A DNA stretch of 36,791 nucleotides, taken from positions 1 to 36,791 of IMG/VR virus record IMGVR_UViG_3300003635_000012. The stretch is one strand, 5' to 3'. Under the pieces are notes generated by a model. It was not told the DNA's origin. It did not search any database and saw nothing but the letters and a program-made list of their open reading frames with translations. Positions 1-6,460 of this stretch are shown in pieces (within the stretch, counting starts at the first letter, position 1; each line of letters opens with the position of its first letter). Source of the DNA: a virus. Position numbers and translations under genes: made by a program.

Positions 1-89
1 ACGACGCGTCCTCTGTCGCAGATGCTGCTGCTAAGGCGGCGGCGTCAAAAGGCCAGGGTCACGAACGTTTTTTCGAACAAATCCAGTGA
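1..89 (+). CDS. 3' end of the 98-aa zinc-binding protein gene crossing the circle junction
   Basis: Partial copy of the gene at 36485..36781, produced by the assembly overlap. Base 1 is the second base of an Asn codon; the frame runs through an Ala-rich helix and ends with TGA at 87..89. It should be counted once in the circular genome. Confidence 0.9.
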   Translation, partial: DASSVADAAAKAAASKGQGHERFFEQIQ

Positions 90-99
90 CCGATTCGCG
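1..99. repeat. Left copy of 99-bp terminal direct repeat
   Basis: Bases 1..99 are identical to 36693..36791. A 99-bp overlap is what a k=99 de Bruijn assembler leaves at the ends of a circular contig, so I read it as proof of circular (or circularly permuted) DNA rather than a biological terminal repeat. It falls inside the coding sequence of the 98-aa gene that crosses the junction, which also argues against a genuine terminal repeat. Confidence 0.95.
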
Positions 100-133
100 G
101 GTAGACACCAACCGCGTTCCGTGGTAACTGAAG

Positions 134-256
134 GTGAAATATGAGACCGTTACAACGACCAAAGCCACCCAAGACGTTGAGATTACGACCACAACGGAGG
201 AGAGAACCGCAGAGGCGAAGGTAGGCGGCACGGGAGGGGTTACTGTGTCTGAATAG
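134..256 (+). CDS. Small Thr-rich acidic protein, 40 aa (tentative)
   Basis: An open frame starting at GTG 134 and ending TAG 254..256 encodes a Thr/Glu-rich, Gly-containing 40-aa protein whose composition matches the virus's other acidic proteins. It fills the otherwise empty gap between the gene ending at 89 and the one starting at 294. The sequence AAGG directly before the GTG could serve as a weak ribosome site. Reading frames on the opposite strand here look like shadows. No family is recognised; the GTG start is the weakest point. Confidence 0.35.
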   Translation: MKYETVTTTKATQDVEITTTTEERTAEAKVGGTGGVTVSE

Positions 257-293
257 GCCACAATACAAGTTGTAAGCGGTTCTTTTCTTGGGT

Positions 294-554
294 ATGTTGC
301 CGGACTGGTTGAAAAGCGGCGGGGCGACTAAGGAAAACGAGACAGAGCGAGACGGGTTCTTGAGCTATAGCGCAGAGATTCATAGCGTCGGGCTTGGCGT
401 CTATGACGGGATGAAAACGTGGCGAGTTCGACCAAAGAAAATGCGTGACAATTCGGACGTTCAAGCGGAAAAACACTATTACGCAGGAGGATATGTTGTG
501 GGCACTCTGTTTCAGGCACTCATATTCTTAATGATTGCAACTATTTCACTCTAA
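294..554 (+). CDS. Tail-anchored membrane protein, 86 aa, unknown function
   Basis: The ATG at 294 lies behind a T-rich promoter-like stretch (ttcttttcttg). The first 60 residues are hydrophilic and charged; the last 25 form one hydrophobic segment (Gly-Gly-Tyr-Val-Val through Leu-Met-Ile-Ala-Thr-Ile) that ends at the C-terminus, typical of a tail-anchored protein. It is the last rightward gene before the leftward block, and its stop overlaps the end of the convergent HNH gene by 14 bp. A role in lysis or envelope interaction is possible but not shown. Confidence 0.65.
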   Translation: MLPDWLKSGGATKENETERDGFLSYSAEIHSVGLGVYDGMKTWRVRPKKMRDNSDVQAEKHYYAGGYVVGTLFQALIFLMIATISL

Positions 555-1008
555 GAAACTGTCCGGTGTCCTCATCGTGGTCCATTTTATCGGCTTGCTT
601 TTCGCCGTGGTGTCTCATATGCTCACCGGGGGTTAGAAGCTCGATATTGTCTGGCCTATTATCCATTCTATGTTCGTTTTTGTGATGTACGTCCATGCCC
701 TTAATTTCGTCAAACCCATATTTTGCTACAGCGAGTAACCGATGAACTTTGACGTGTTCCATCTGTTTCTTGTCTTTGTTCCAAGCAGCGACGTTAGGAT
801 AACCATGTGACCCAACAAAGTATGATGCACGTTCAACCCTGTCAAACTGTCCGGCTTCTATTCCGGGGTTAATATCGTGCCTATTCATCCATTCAGAAAT
901 GGTTTGATGGACTACGCCGAACTTTTCGGCAATCTCTTTCTGAGACAACCCCTCTTCAAAATACAATTTTTCAAGAACCTCTTTATCGTGATATGGTCTT
1001 TTAGCCAT
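541..1008 (-). CDS. HTH-HNH homing endonuclease, 155 aa
   Basis: The N-terminus has a helix-turn-helix (about residues 10-40: GLSQKEIAEKFGVVHQTISE), as in resolvase and homing-enzyme DNA-binding heads. The C-terminal half carries the HNH_3-type signature: VHRLLAVAKYG, then MDVHHKNEH, then DNRPDNIELL and a final HMRHH. Such free-standing enzymes cut DNA at a specific site and spread by repair. I start at ATG 1008; an in-frame ATG at 1035 would add nine residues. It is paralogous to the HNH protein at 28732..29262. It lies at the 3' end of the leftward block, so it was probably inserted at the operon end. Confidence 0.9.
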   Translation of the reverse strand: MAKRPYHDKEVLEKLYFEEGLSQKEIAEKFGVVHQTISEWMNRHDINPGIEAGQFDRVERASYFVGSHGYPNVAAWNKDKKQMEHVKVHRLLAVAKYGFDEIKGMDVHHKNEHRMDNRPDNIELLTPGEHMRHHGEKQADKMDHDEDTGQFLRVK

Positions 1009-1045
1009 GCACCACACTATACAATGTGGCTCCATAACTCTACCG

Positions 1046-1183
1046 CTACGTATTTGGGACGATCCTGCAATTTGTGATAGTGTTGGCTATCCTATCAATT
1101 GAGTCACCGCGATAGAGAACGGTACAGTAGGCTCCACAGCGACACTTTGGTTGGTCGGCATTGTTAATATATGACGTTGCCAT
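1046..1183 (-). CDS. Small Cys-containing protein, 45 aa
   Basis: ATG at 1181..1183, stop TAG at 1046..1048. The protein has a Cys-Arg-Cys pair followed by Tyr-Cys and a later Cys, which could bind one zinc. It sits in line with the leftward operon between the HNH gene and the 40-aa gene at 1227. No family recognised. Confidence 0.5.
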   Translation of the reverse strand: MATSYINNADQPKCRCGAYCTVLYRGDSIDRIANTITNCRIVPNT

Positions 1184-1226
1184 ACGCGGATAGAGGGTTA
1201 GGCACTAAACCGAAAAGAGGCTATCG

Positions 1227-1349
1227 CTATCCGTCTAGTTCTATGTAGTAATCGCTTTGGAGCCAAGCGTCTCCGTCGCACTTGTCGTAAATCACAATGC
1301 CATCGTCCCCCACGTTGACCCGTTGATAGCGTTGGTCTTGGTCGGGCAT
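1227..1349 (-). CDS. Small acidic protein, 40 aa
   Basis: ATG at 1347..1349, stop TAG at 1227..1229. The product is acidic (eight Asp) with a hydrophobic GIVIYDKC core and a C-terminal SDYYIELDG, composition like the neighbouring genes. It lies 40 bp downstream of the zinc-ribbon gene in the same direction. Function unknown. Confidence 0.55.
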   Translation of the reverse strand: MPDQDQRYQRVNVGDDGIVIYDKCDGDAWLQSDYYIELDG

Positions 1350-1389
1350 AGACGAGAGTACGCTTCAACCCGTGATAAAGACTAACGCA

Positions 1390-1602
1390 CTACGGTCCTA
1401 TCTCCCGGTCAAAGAAGGCTTCCGAGACGGATTCGGAGTGCCAATTTTCAGACTTGCACTCGGGGCAGACGGTCGTTTCAATCACGGTCAGACGCCTACC
1501 TTCCCCGACTGTCTTTTTGATTGCACGGCCCGCAAGCTCATCAATCGGGGCTGATTCGATATGCCCACAGTCGTAGCAACTCCACCGTTCGCTTTCGGTC
1601 AT
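1390..1602 (-). CDS. Zinc-ribbon protein, 70 aa
   Basis: Two CxxC pairs about 35 residues apart (CYDCGH near residue 9 and CPECKS near 47) form a classic zinc ribbon. The start ATG (1600..1602) overlaps the stop of the upstream gene by 4 bp, indicating translational coupling. Probably binds nucleic acid or protein; exact role unknown. Confidence 0.8.
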   Translation of the reverse strand: MTESERWSCYDCGHIESAPIDELAGRAIKKTVGEGRRLTVIETTVCPECKSENWHSESVSEAFFDREIGP

Positions 1603-1781
1603 GGTTCTACGTCGACCGGGTTTTCCATGTAGATTACTGCCTCTCCGTGGTCTTTCTCCCGGATCATGAGTCCGGTATAGCCGTCGTTGATAGGCCGGTA
1701 GGTTTTCGTGTCAGTCTCCGGCGGGTCGGTTCGTTCATCTGTCGCGTTCCAGCCGAGTTCCGTTAGGGTTGTTCCGTCCAT
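1599..1781 (-). CDS. Hypothetical protein, 60 aa
   Basis: Start placed at ATG 1781; an in-frame GTG at 1796 would add five residues, but the GGAG just upstream fits the ATG as well. The product is hydrophilic with a short beta-like core (YTGLMIREKDHGEAVIYM). It couples to the zinc-ribbon gene downstream through a 4-bp overlap. No family recognised. Confidence 0.65.
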   Translation of the reverse strand: MDGTTLTELGWNATDERTDPPETDTKTYRPINDGYTGLMIREKDHGEAVIYMENPVDVEP

Positions 1782-1799
1782 ATTTCGATCTAACACTCC

Positions 1800-2021
1800 T
1801 TATTCGGAATCTTGACCGGGTTGCATACTCCGCAGATTTTCGGACGTGTCCTTGAGTCGGTCCACCGTATTGTTGAGCTTCTCGACCACGCTTTCAGGAT
1901 CGTCGCCTTTGATTTTGACCTTGATTTCGTCTTGGTCACGGGTTCCACTCCCCCGCTTGACTTTAGTTTCTACTCGGATCTTGTCTGCGCTCTCGTTAAC
2001 GTTGTGCTGTTTGTCGGTCAT
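1800..2021 (-). CDS. Small charged protein, 73 aa (DUF7389-like)
   Basis: The core KRGSGTRDQDEIKVKIKGD followed by a helix (ESVVEKLNNTVDRLKDTSENL) resembles, from memory, a small haloarchaeal/haloviral family with a G(T/S)GTRDQD motif (DUF7389-type). The predicted fold is a two-stranded sheet plus coiled helix. Function unknown; conserved occurrence in haloviruses would be consistent with an early-region accessory role. Confidence 0.65.
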   Translation of the reverse strand: MTDKQHNVNESADKIRVETKVKRGSGTRDQDEIKVKIKGDDPESVVEKLNNTVDRLKDTSENLRSMQPGQDSE

Positions 2022-2023
2022 TG

Positions 2024-2242
2024 TTATTCGCTGTTGTAGTGGTCCGCTTTCGGTCGGTATGCAGTTTCGATTTCAACCACAGGATTGTCTCGACTATCGT
2101 GCCAAGCGTCTACTAGCCGCTCTACGTCGTTCCACGTCTTACAGTAGACATGGCTATGCCACCCGAGAGAGTCCGCATCACCGACCGTCCCGAGTGAGAT
2201 TTTGTATTCGTAGTTCGTACCTTGGAAGGGGATTTCATTCAT
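2024..2242 (-). CDS. Hypothetical protein, 72 aa
   Basis: I choose the ATG at 2242 because it overlaps the stop of the upstream zinc-ribbon gene by 8 bp, like other gene pairs here; the longer in-frame reading to 2386 would be basic and overlap that gene fully. The product contains His/Cys/Trp residues (WHSHVYCKTW) and a helix VERLVDAWHDSR. No family recognised. Confidence 0.6.
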   Translation of the reverse strand: MNEIPFQGTNYEYKISLGTVGDADSLGWHSHVYCKTWNDVERLVDAWHDSRDNPVVEIETAYRPKADHYNSE

Positions 2243-2459
2243 AGGACTTGCACGCTCCGTGAAACGTCTCTTTGATACTCGGCCCGCGTTCATCCACCTT
2301 GTAAGTACCCGTCGCGCCACAGTGATTACACTCGTAGATTTCGGACCACTGTTGCGTTTCTTTGGCCTTGTCCGGGTCGGTACCACTGTCGATTTGCAGC
2401 ATCCCGACGTTACACCGCTGGCACGTCGTGAGGCTGGTAGTGGGTTCTTTGAGACTCAT
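2235..2459 (-). CDS. Zinc-ribbon protein, 74 aa
   Basis: Two CxxC knuckles, CQRC near residue 13 and CNHCGATG near residue 44, define a zinc ribbon. The ATG overlaps the stop of the 41-aa gene upstream by 4 bp (gaATGA arrangement). Part of the leftward chain of coupled small genes; probable nucleic-acid or protein binding. Confidence 0.8.
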   Translation of the reverse strand: MSLKEPTTSLTTCQRCNVGMLQIDSGTDPDKAKETQQWSEIYECNHCGATGTYKVDERGPSIKETFHGACKSYE

Positions 2460-2581
2460 TCTTGCGCCCCTCGGTAATACTCAATCAGTCGCCCGATTGA
2501 GCTAGGGATAGTCCCGTCAAACTCTGCCTCTAGCCATTCTTTGTCCGACTCGTTGATTCGGACATGGGTAGTGTCACCCAT
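2456..2581 (-). CDS. Ribbon-helix-helix-like protein, 41 aa
   Basis: ATG 2579..2581, stop TGA overlapping the next start. The order beta strand (THVRINES), helix (DKEWLEAEF) and second helix (SSIGRLIEYYRG) fits a minimal CopG/Arc-type ribbon-helix-helix, a DNA-binding dimer often acting as repressor or antitoxin. Overlap-coupled to the zinc ribbon downstream. Confidence 0.6.
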   Translation of the reverse strand: MGDTTHVRINESDKEWLEAEFDGTIPSSIGRLIEYYRGAQE

Positions 2582-2620
2582 AGGCCCACGATAGCCGATG
2601 AGACTATACAATTCGTGGGT

Positions 2621-2941
2621 TTAGTTCAGGCCGACACGCGAGAGAACGCGATCCCGAACGTCGTTCATTTCGTCCGGCTCTCGCGCCGGGAAGGAATTGG
2701 AGTGTCCCTTTTCCTTGTTGTTGGCGTAGAAGCCAACTTCAAACAAGAACGTGTCTTTCTTGACGGACATACGGAACACGTTGCCCGATTTATCCTCGAA
2801 AATGTAGTTCGTAACTTTGCTAAAATCTAGCGTCTCGTCATGGGTGAAACCCTCAGGCACGAACTCGCAAACGTCAACGTCGGAGGTTTCGTATTTGTCG
2901 GCGGTGTGCTTGTACACAACTTCGGACTGGTGCGCTTCCAT
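2621..2941 (-). CDS. Hypothetical protein, 106 aa
   Basis: An acidic protein with alternating hydrophobic strands (NYIFEDKSGNVFRMSVKKD, FLFEVGFYANN), suggesting an alpha/beta domain. It starts at ATG 2941 after a 56-bp intergenic gap that contains a short dyad, so it may have its own promoter within the leftward block. No family recognised. Confidence 0.65.
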   Translation of the reverse strand: MEAHQSEVVYKHTADKYETSDVDVCEFVPEGFTHDETLDFSKVTNYIFEDKSGNVFRMSVKKDTFLFEVGFYANNKEKGHSNSFPAREPDEMNDVRDRVLSRVGLN

Positions 2942-2997
2942 ACCTACAACATATACCGCATGGGTAATAAAGTTAACGGAGCGTTACCGTAAACAGG

Positions 2998-3123
2998 CTA
3001 CAGTAGGTCCTCTATCTCGTCGGCACACTCCGCAGGCGTCTTGAGTGGGTCACTTCTCCATTCCGCTATCTTCTCCCGTAGCTCTTGCCTGAGCGTTCCA
3101 CGTTCAGGATGCTCACTAGTCAC
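2998..3123 (-). CDS. Small helical protein, 41 aa (GTG start)
   Basis: The GTG at 3121..3123 overlaps the stop of the upstream gene by 8 bp, the same coupling seen in neighbours. The product is helix-rich (RGTLRQELREKIAEW, then AECADEIEDLL). Function unknown; support is the overlap and composition only. Confidence 0.45.
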   Translation of the reverse strand: MTSEHPERGTLRQELREKIAEWRSDPLKTPAECADEIEDLL

Positions 3124-3355
3124 CGTTATACTCCGTGCCGTATTTGAGGCTCTTGGCTAGGTTGTTCACTTTCTTTCCCTTGTTCTGTGTGCCGATATTC
3201 CGGCCTTCAACACAATGCGGGCACGGGTCTAAGTCTTTGTACTGGACATATTCATCACTCCGCTCGACGTATTTCTCTGGATTGTTAATCGCAAAACAAC
3301 CCTCCCGATCAACGTGATAATGGGTACTCACCGGACTTGCGTATTTCTTGGTCAT
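3116..3355 (-). CDS. Zinc-binding protein, 79 aa
   Basis: Contains YHVDREGCFAI followed by DPCPHCVEGRNIGT, giving His/Cys ligands spaced like an HxxxxxC...CxxC zinc site. This CxxC-with-upstream-Cys layout is frequent in small haloarchaeal proteins. ATG at 3355 overlaps the upstream stop by 4 bp. Role unknown. Confidence 0.7.
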   Translation of the reverse strand: MTKKYASPVSTHYHVDREGCFAINNPEKYVERSDEYVQYKDLDPCPHCVEGRNIGTQNKGKKVNNLAKSLKYGTEYNGD

Positions 3356-3564
3356 TCTCGTAGATTCTCCATGAGCGTCTTAATATCCTGTTTCACGCCC
3401 TCATCGGCCCCGCAACGGTTCGCTTCATTCCATGCGTCTACTGCATTGTCTATCTCCCGAACGCCGTTTAAGAGCGGATACGGACTCATATCTGTGGTAA
3501 ACACTTTGTGCCAGATGTTGCGATAGTCCGACCCTCCGGCTTGGTTTTGGTTGGTGCTAGGCAT
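3352..3564 (-). CDS. Hypothetical protein, 70 aa
   Basis: Helical protein with Trp-containing segments (YRNIWHKVF, AVDAWNEANRC). It overlaps its upstream and downstream neighbours by a few bases in the leftward operon. No family recognised. Confidence 0.65.
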   Translation of the reverse strand: MPSTNQNQAGGSDYRNIWHKVFTTDMSPYPLLNGVREIDNAVDAWNEANRCGADEGVKQDIKTLMENLRE

Positions 3565-3691
3565 TGTACCCCTCGCATGGAAGATGGGCGGGCAACTGTT
3601 TCACCGTCTCACCACAAAACGGACAGTCGTGACTGGTGTATTCACTCGGGTTGTTCCCGGCCGTGATATTTGGGTTTCCGTTATCACTCAT
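3557..3691 (-). CDS. C2H2/C-type zinc finger microprotein, 44 aa
   Basis: ATG 3689..3691; stop TAG 3557..3559. CPFCGETVKQLPAHLPC supplies a CxxC, a His and a further Cys, a compact zinc finger. It overlaps the winged-helix gene upstream by 8 bp and the next gene downstream by 8 bp, supporting translation. Confidence 0.65.
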   Translation of the reverse strand: MSDNGNPNITAGNNPSEYTSHDCPFCGETVKQLPAHLPCEGYNA

Positions 3692-4031
3692 GCGTGTGTC
3701 GATTGAACGCTTTTGCCAGCTCTTTGCGAGTGTCTTTCCGCGTTTCTATCTCGTCTTGAATCCGGTCTAACTCTCGCTCTAAATCGTTCGTGTCCTGAAT
3801 GACATAGTAGCCCTTACTACAGGCGACAATCGGGATCGTGTACTCTCGCCTAATCTCGGGTATCAAGTCCCGAACGGTTGTCGCCTTGAGTCCGACCATG
3901 CCCGCTAACGCGCTAGAGGATACAGCATCGTCTCTATTGGTCTTGTGCCGAAGGGTTTGATACAACTCCCCTTTGGCGGCTTCAATGCTTATCTCGTCAC
4001 TGTCTGCGTGGTCCTTGGCGCGTTGACTCAT
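3684..4031 (-). CDS. Winged-helix DNA-binding protein, 115 aa
   Basis: Residues about 20-85 form a helix-turn-helix plus wing: VSSSALAGMVGLKATTVR gives helices 2 and 3, and IPIVACSKGYYVIQD the wing. The C-terminal 35 residues are a coiled coil (DLERELDRIQDEIETRKD). Such proteins are common phage regulators or replication adaptors. The ATG overlaps the stop of the 196-aa gene upstream by 4 bp, so the two are probably made together and may act on the inverted repeats at 4658..4725. Confidence 0.75.
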   Translation of the reverse strand: MSQRAKDHADSDEISIEAAKGELYQTLRHKTNRDDAVSSSALAGMVGLKATTVRDLIPEIRREYTIPIVACSKGYYVIQDTNDLERELDRIQDEIETRKDTRKELAKAFNRHTHE

Positions 4032-4618
4032 GATAGCTTCTCCATTTCCTCGCTTGCCTCTTTCTCTGCCTGTTCTTGCACGGCTTCTTTGACCTTCTCT
4101 ATTTGATCACCCCATACGAGAACATCCGTATTGTTCGGGTGAACCTTCGCACCGAGAGAGTCAATCACCGATTCGACGTATTTCTCTGCCGTGCGATCCC
4201 CAAACCCGAACTCGTTTTTCACCCTCTCTTTGATTTCCTCGCTAGTTGTAGATCCTGATTGCGGGTCGTAGATTTCTGACGTTAGCCAAGCAACCTTTTC
4301 CGACCGGGGCGCGTTCGGGTTCGGTTTCTTGTTTGTATTTTCGGCGCGTGCGTGTGTGTTATCGCCCTCAGGTGAGTGGGCCACACTCCCCCCGTCTGCC
4401 TCTGCCCGTGCGACGTTTGCTTTGATTGTCGCTATATCATCCTCTATCCTCGCTAGCCGATCCTTCTCGGAATCGACCTTACGATACTCCCTAAGGGCGT
4501 TTTCTATCTCTGTTGAGAGGTGCCCGCGTGTCTTTCCGTGGGTGTCTTGCACAAACTGTTTGAACTTGATATACTCCTCTTTGCTGATTTCCGTGGGTTG
4601 CGTGGTTTCGCCCCTCAT
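4028..4618 (-). CDS. DNA-binding coiled-coil protein, 196 aa (replication/partition candidate)
   Basis: Start placed at ATG 4618; the frame extends to a TTG at 4648. Three parts are visible: an N-terminal helical region (KEEYIKFKQFVQDTHGK, then LSTEIENALREYRK), a coiled coil (DRLARIEDDIATIKANVA), an Asn/Pro/Gly linker, and a C-terminal winged-helix-like domain (SEKVAWLTSEI to VLVWGDQIEKV). Similar layouts occur, from memory, in haloarchaeal plasmid and virus proteins near replication regions. The gene begins directly beside an AT-rich inverted-repeat cluster, so binding there as replication initiator helper, partition protein or autorepressor is the best inference. Confidence 0.7.
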   Translation of the reverse strand: MRGETTQPTEISKEEYIKFKQFVQDTHGKTRGHLSTEIENALREYRKVDSEKDRLARIEDDIATIKANVARAEADGGSVAHSPEGDNTHARAENTNKKPNPNAPRSEKVAWLTSEIYDPQSGSTTSEEIKERVKNEFGFGDRTAEKYVESVIDSLGAKVHPNNTDVLVWGDQIEKVKEAVQEQAEKEASEEMEKLS

Positions 4619-4657
4619 GATCCACCAGTACAAACTAGTTCCGAACAACGCGAGTTA

Positions 4658-4725
4658 CTACAAACAAGATTGTAGCACAAACTAATTACACACTCTACGA
4701 GTGCGTAATTAATAATTAGTTTGTG
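4658..4725. repeat. Cluster of abutting inverted repeats in AT-rich DNA (candidate origin or operator)
   Basis: Three dyads lie end to end. First, CTACAA (4658..4663) pairs with TTGTAG (4670..4675). Second, CACAAACTAATTA (4676..4688) is the perfect 13-bp reverse complement of 4713..4725. Nested inside, 4683..4695 pairs with 4699..4711 with one mismatch around a 3-base centre. The element could extrude a 50-bp cruciform and is the most AT-rich stretch of the leftward region. It lies just upstream of the 196-aa DNA-binding gene. Confidence 0.75.
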
Positions 4726-4728
4726 TTT

Positions 4729-4790
4729 CAAAACAACAACAACACAACGCAGACAGCACAGCAAAACAGCATCGGCACAGACAGCACCTC
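4729..4790. other. T-depleted A/C-rich tract with repeated CAGACAGCAC
   Basis: Next to the inverted-repeat cluster, about 60 bases contain almost no T on the plus strand (one T), beginning AAAACAACAACAACACAACG. The decamer CAGACAGCAC occurs twice (from 4750 and from 4778). A strand-biased tract with short direct repeats beside AT-rich dyads fits a replication-origin or promoter-control region. The remaining gap to 4871 shows T-rich DNA (ctttttcattttctctt) and no convincing gene. Confidence 0.5.
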
Positions 4791-4871
4791 TACCGCGCTT
4801 TTTCATTTTCTCTTGTGCTGTTAGACTGTTCCTAACCCGGCTTGCACGCACACACGCGGTTCCACTCATCT

Positions 4872-5237
4872 TCAGGTACTCCGAAGGTGGTCGGTGCGTG
4901 GCTCGTATACCTCGCCCTTCTGTTTCAGCTTGTCAATCGCTTCGTGTGCCATATCTTCGTTCACGTCGGAGGATTCCACAACCCTTTCAACGACTGTATT
5001 AATCGGCACACCTTCGCCGTTCTCGTTTTGTTCAACAATCTCTTTCGCGGTACGGGCAAGGTCGAGACTATCCTTCGGGTCTAACGCTGCAAGCGGGTCC
5101 CATTCAACTTCTAGGGTGACTGTCGCGGCATCGTACCGGCCCGTAGTATGTTGCCAGTCTTCTACATCCCACGGTGTATTATCGTCAATCTGTGCAACAA
5201 GCGCGTCAATGTCGTCAGGGGTCGGATCGTCGGTCAT
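4872..5237 (-). CDS. Stand-alone MCM C-terminal-like winged helix, 121 aa
   Basis: Start at ATG 5237; an in-frame GTG at 5261 is possible. The last 60 residues match the C-terminal winged helix of archaeal MCM helicase as I know it: a helix ending IVEQNENGEGVPINTVVERV, a recognition part with DMAHEAIDKLKQKGEVYEPR, and a terminal Leu-Arg. The N-terminal half is acidic and contains VTLEVEWDPLAALDPKDS, unlike MCM. No AAA+ domain is encoded anywhere in the genome. It may bind host MCM or Cdc6/Orc to recruit or block replication. A plain winged-helix transcription factor is the alternative. Confidence 0.65.
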   Translation of the reverse strand: MTDDPTPDDIDALVAQIDDNTPWDVEDWQHTTGRYDAATVTLEVEWDPLAALDPKDSLDLARTAKEIVEQNENGEGVPINTVVERVVESSDVNEDMAHEAIDKLKQKGEVYEPRTDHLRST

Positions 5238-5361
5238 GGTTGGGTCGGGCGCAAGACCCACAGCTAACGGGAAACACTTAACCCGCCAGCCGCGTAAGAG
5301 AAGAACGTCCTACGGTCCTTCTCCGGTCTTTTGCCTTACTCCGTAGTTGTATCTACGTCGG

Positions 5362-5368
5362 TAAAAAG
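5362..5368 (-). terminator. Oligo-T terminator of the upstream part of the leftward block
   Basis: Read leftward, T5 (aaaaa on the plus strand) follows the last gene of the 5415..7788 group by about 50 bp. Archaeal polymerases stop at short oligo-T runs. The hairpin CGTAG/CTACG next to it (about 5342..5357) lies beyond the T-run. The gap 5238..5414 otherwise holds only promoter-like sequence (ggttaagtgttt) for the MCM-like gene. Confidence 0.45.
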
Positions 5369-5414
5369 GTTTCCCGTAGGGTTTGCCGGTGCTTACTAAC
5401 CGAGTAAGGAGTCT

Positions 5415-5714
5415 TTACCGCCGCAACGCAATTTGTTGGATACACTCGCCACAATACTGATACTGGACGTTTCGCTTCCCACAGCGTTCACATTCCTTCT
5501 CGGAGGGTTCAATAGAGATACCGCTATCCCACTCGGCAAAGTATTCCTCGCACCAACTACACAGGTCGACGTGACCCTCTGGATACGCTTCAGACGGACG
5601 TTTGGTATACTCGGATTCATCCTTATGCCGGAGATACTTACAGTTGGTATCCAAATGGATCTTCCCGGCGTGGCGAACGACGTAAACGAACTCTTGAATC
5701 TCGGTTAGGTTCAT
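5415..5714 (-). CDS. Two-knuckle zinc protein, 99 aa
   Basis: Begins with VYVVRHAGKIHLDTNCKYL, then LCSWCEEYF near residue 52 and CERCGKRNVQYQYCGEC near residue 75. This gives one His/Cys plus CxxC site and a second CxxC...CxxC ribbon. ATG overlaps the stop of the 249-aa gene upstream by 4 bp. An overlapping frame at 5396..5620 is a shadow. Probably a nucleic-acid or protein adaptor; no family recognised. Confidence 0.8.
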   Translation of the reverse strand: MNLTEIQEFVYVVRHAGKIHLDTNCKYLRHKDESEYTKRPSEAYPEGHVDLCSWCEEYFAEWDSGISIEPSEKECERCGKRNVQYQYCGECIQQIALRR

Positions 5715-6460
5715 GCCCTACGTCGGACGCCGTATAGGGTGCTGGCGTCACTCTTGGTTTCTTTCGTCAGGATTTCAGACGCGCTCTTTCGAGTCATGCC
5801 AAAAATCGGCCCAATCTTCACGGGGCTATACTCTCGGCAGAGGACCATGATACTCCGCGCGATCTTACGTCTTGACTCTCTGTTTAACTCCCTGATATTA
5901 ATACCCCATTCTTGTGTTTCTCCCGTTCCGATATGGTGGCCGTCTGGATACCCAAGCCGGTTGCTAATCCCTGTGGCCGTGTGTCCATGCTGATAGGCGT
6001 CAATGACAATATCGCGGCGGTTCTTTAACAGCTCCAACTCGGTTTTCTTTCGCATGATTTTCGTGCAATTCTCGTTGTGTTCTTGGTGGTGTGCTGGTTG
6101 TTTCTCACCTTCGCTAAATTGCTGTCGGAGAACGGGAATCCCACACCCACACCGTACCACAACATCGGAGTAATGCTGTGCATGGACGTAGTTTGGATTC
6201 ACCCACTTTTGCCGCGCACCACTCAAGATTAGATCCGGTGCCCGCCACGCGCCGGTTAGTTTCACGACCCCATCGGGAATGTTCGACAGTTTCAAATCTA
6301 ACTCATGGAGTGTGAACGTCGCTCTCGTCTTAGGTAGGTTTTCAACGTGGTTTCTGATTTCTAACGCGGTTTCTACATGACCGTCTAAGAAGCTATGCCA
6401 CTCCGAATCATCCTTGGGGAACGATACGGGATCGTCTAAGCGACTGGTTTGGGTTGGCAT
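5711..6460 (-). CDS. Zinc- and HTH-containing protein, 249 aa
   Basis: The middle has a Cys-Gly-Cys followed by HHQEHNENC (about residues 103-131), a likely zinc site. After it come two helix-turn-helix-like stretches: RDIVIDAYQHGHTATGISNRLGY and VKIGPIFGMTRKSASEIL. Such HTH-rich proteins may be DNA-binding regulators or recombination accessories. It starts at ATG 6460, overlapping the Hjc stop by one base (TAATG), so it is coupled to the resolvase. Confidence 0.7.
   Translation of the reverse strand: MPTQTSRLDDPVSFPKDDSEWHSFLDGHVETALEIRNHVENLPKTRATFTLHELDLKLSNIPDGVVKLTGAWRAPDLILSGARQKWVNPNYVHAQHYSDVVVRCGCGIPVLRQQFSEGEKQPAHHQEHNENCTKIMRKKTELELLKNRRDIVIDAYQHGHTATGISNRLGYPDGHHIGTGETQEWGINIRELNRESRRKIARSIMVLCREYSPVKIGPIFGMTRKSASEILTKETKSDASTLYGVRRRA

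Noticed and set aside
1-99. Biological direct terminal repeat
   Set aside because: Length equals a standard assembly k-mer and the repeat lies within a coding sequence whose frame is continuous across the join.
141-224. 27-aa Arg/Pro-rich frame starting ATG 141
   Set aside because: Its basic composition is foreign to this genome; the other frame at 134..256 gives a typical acidic product.
5396-5620. 74-aa minus-strand frame
   Set aside because: It overlaps the zinc protein at 5415..5714 in another frame, has no zinc or other pattern, and lacks a coupled start.
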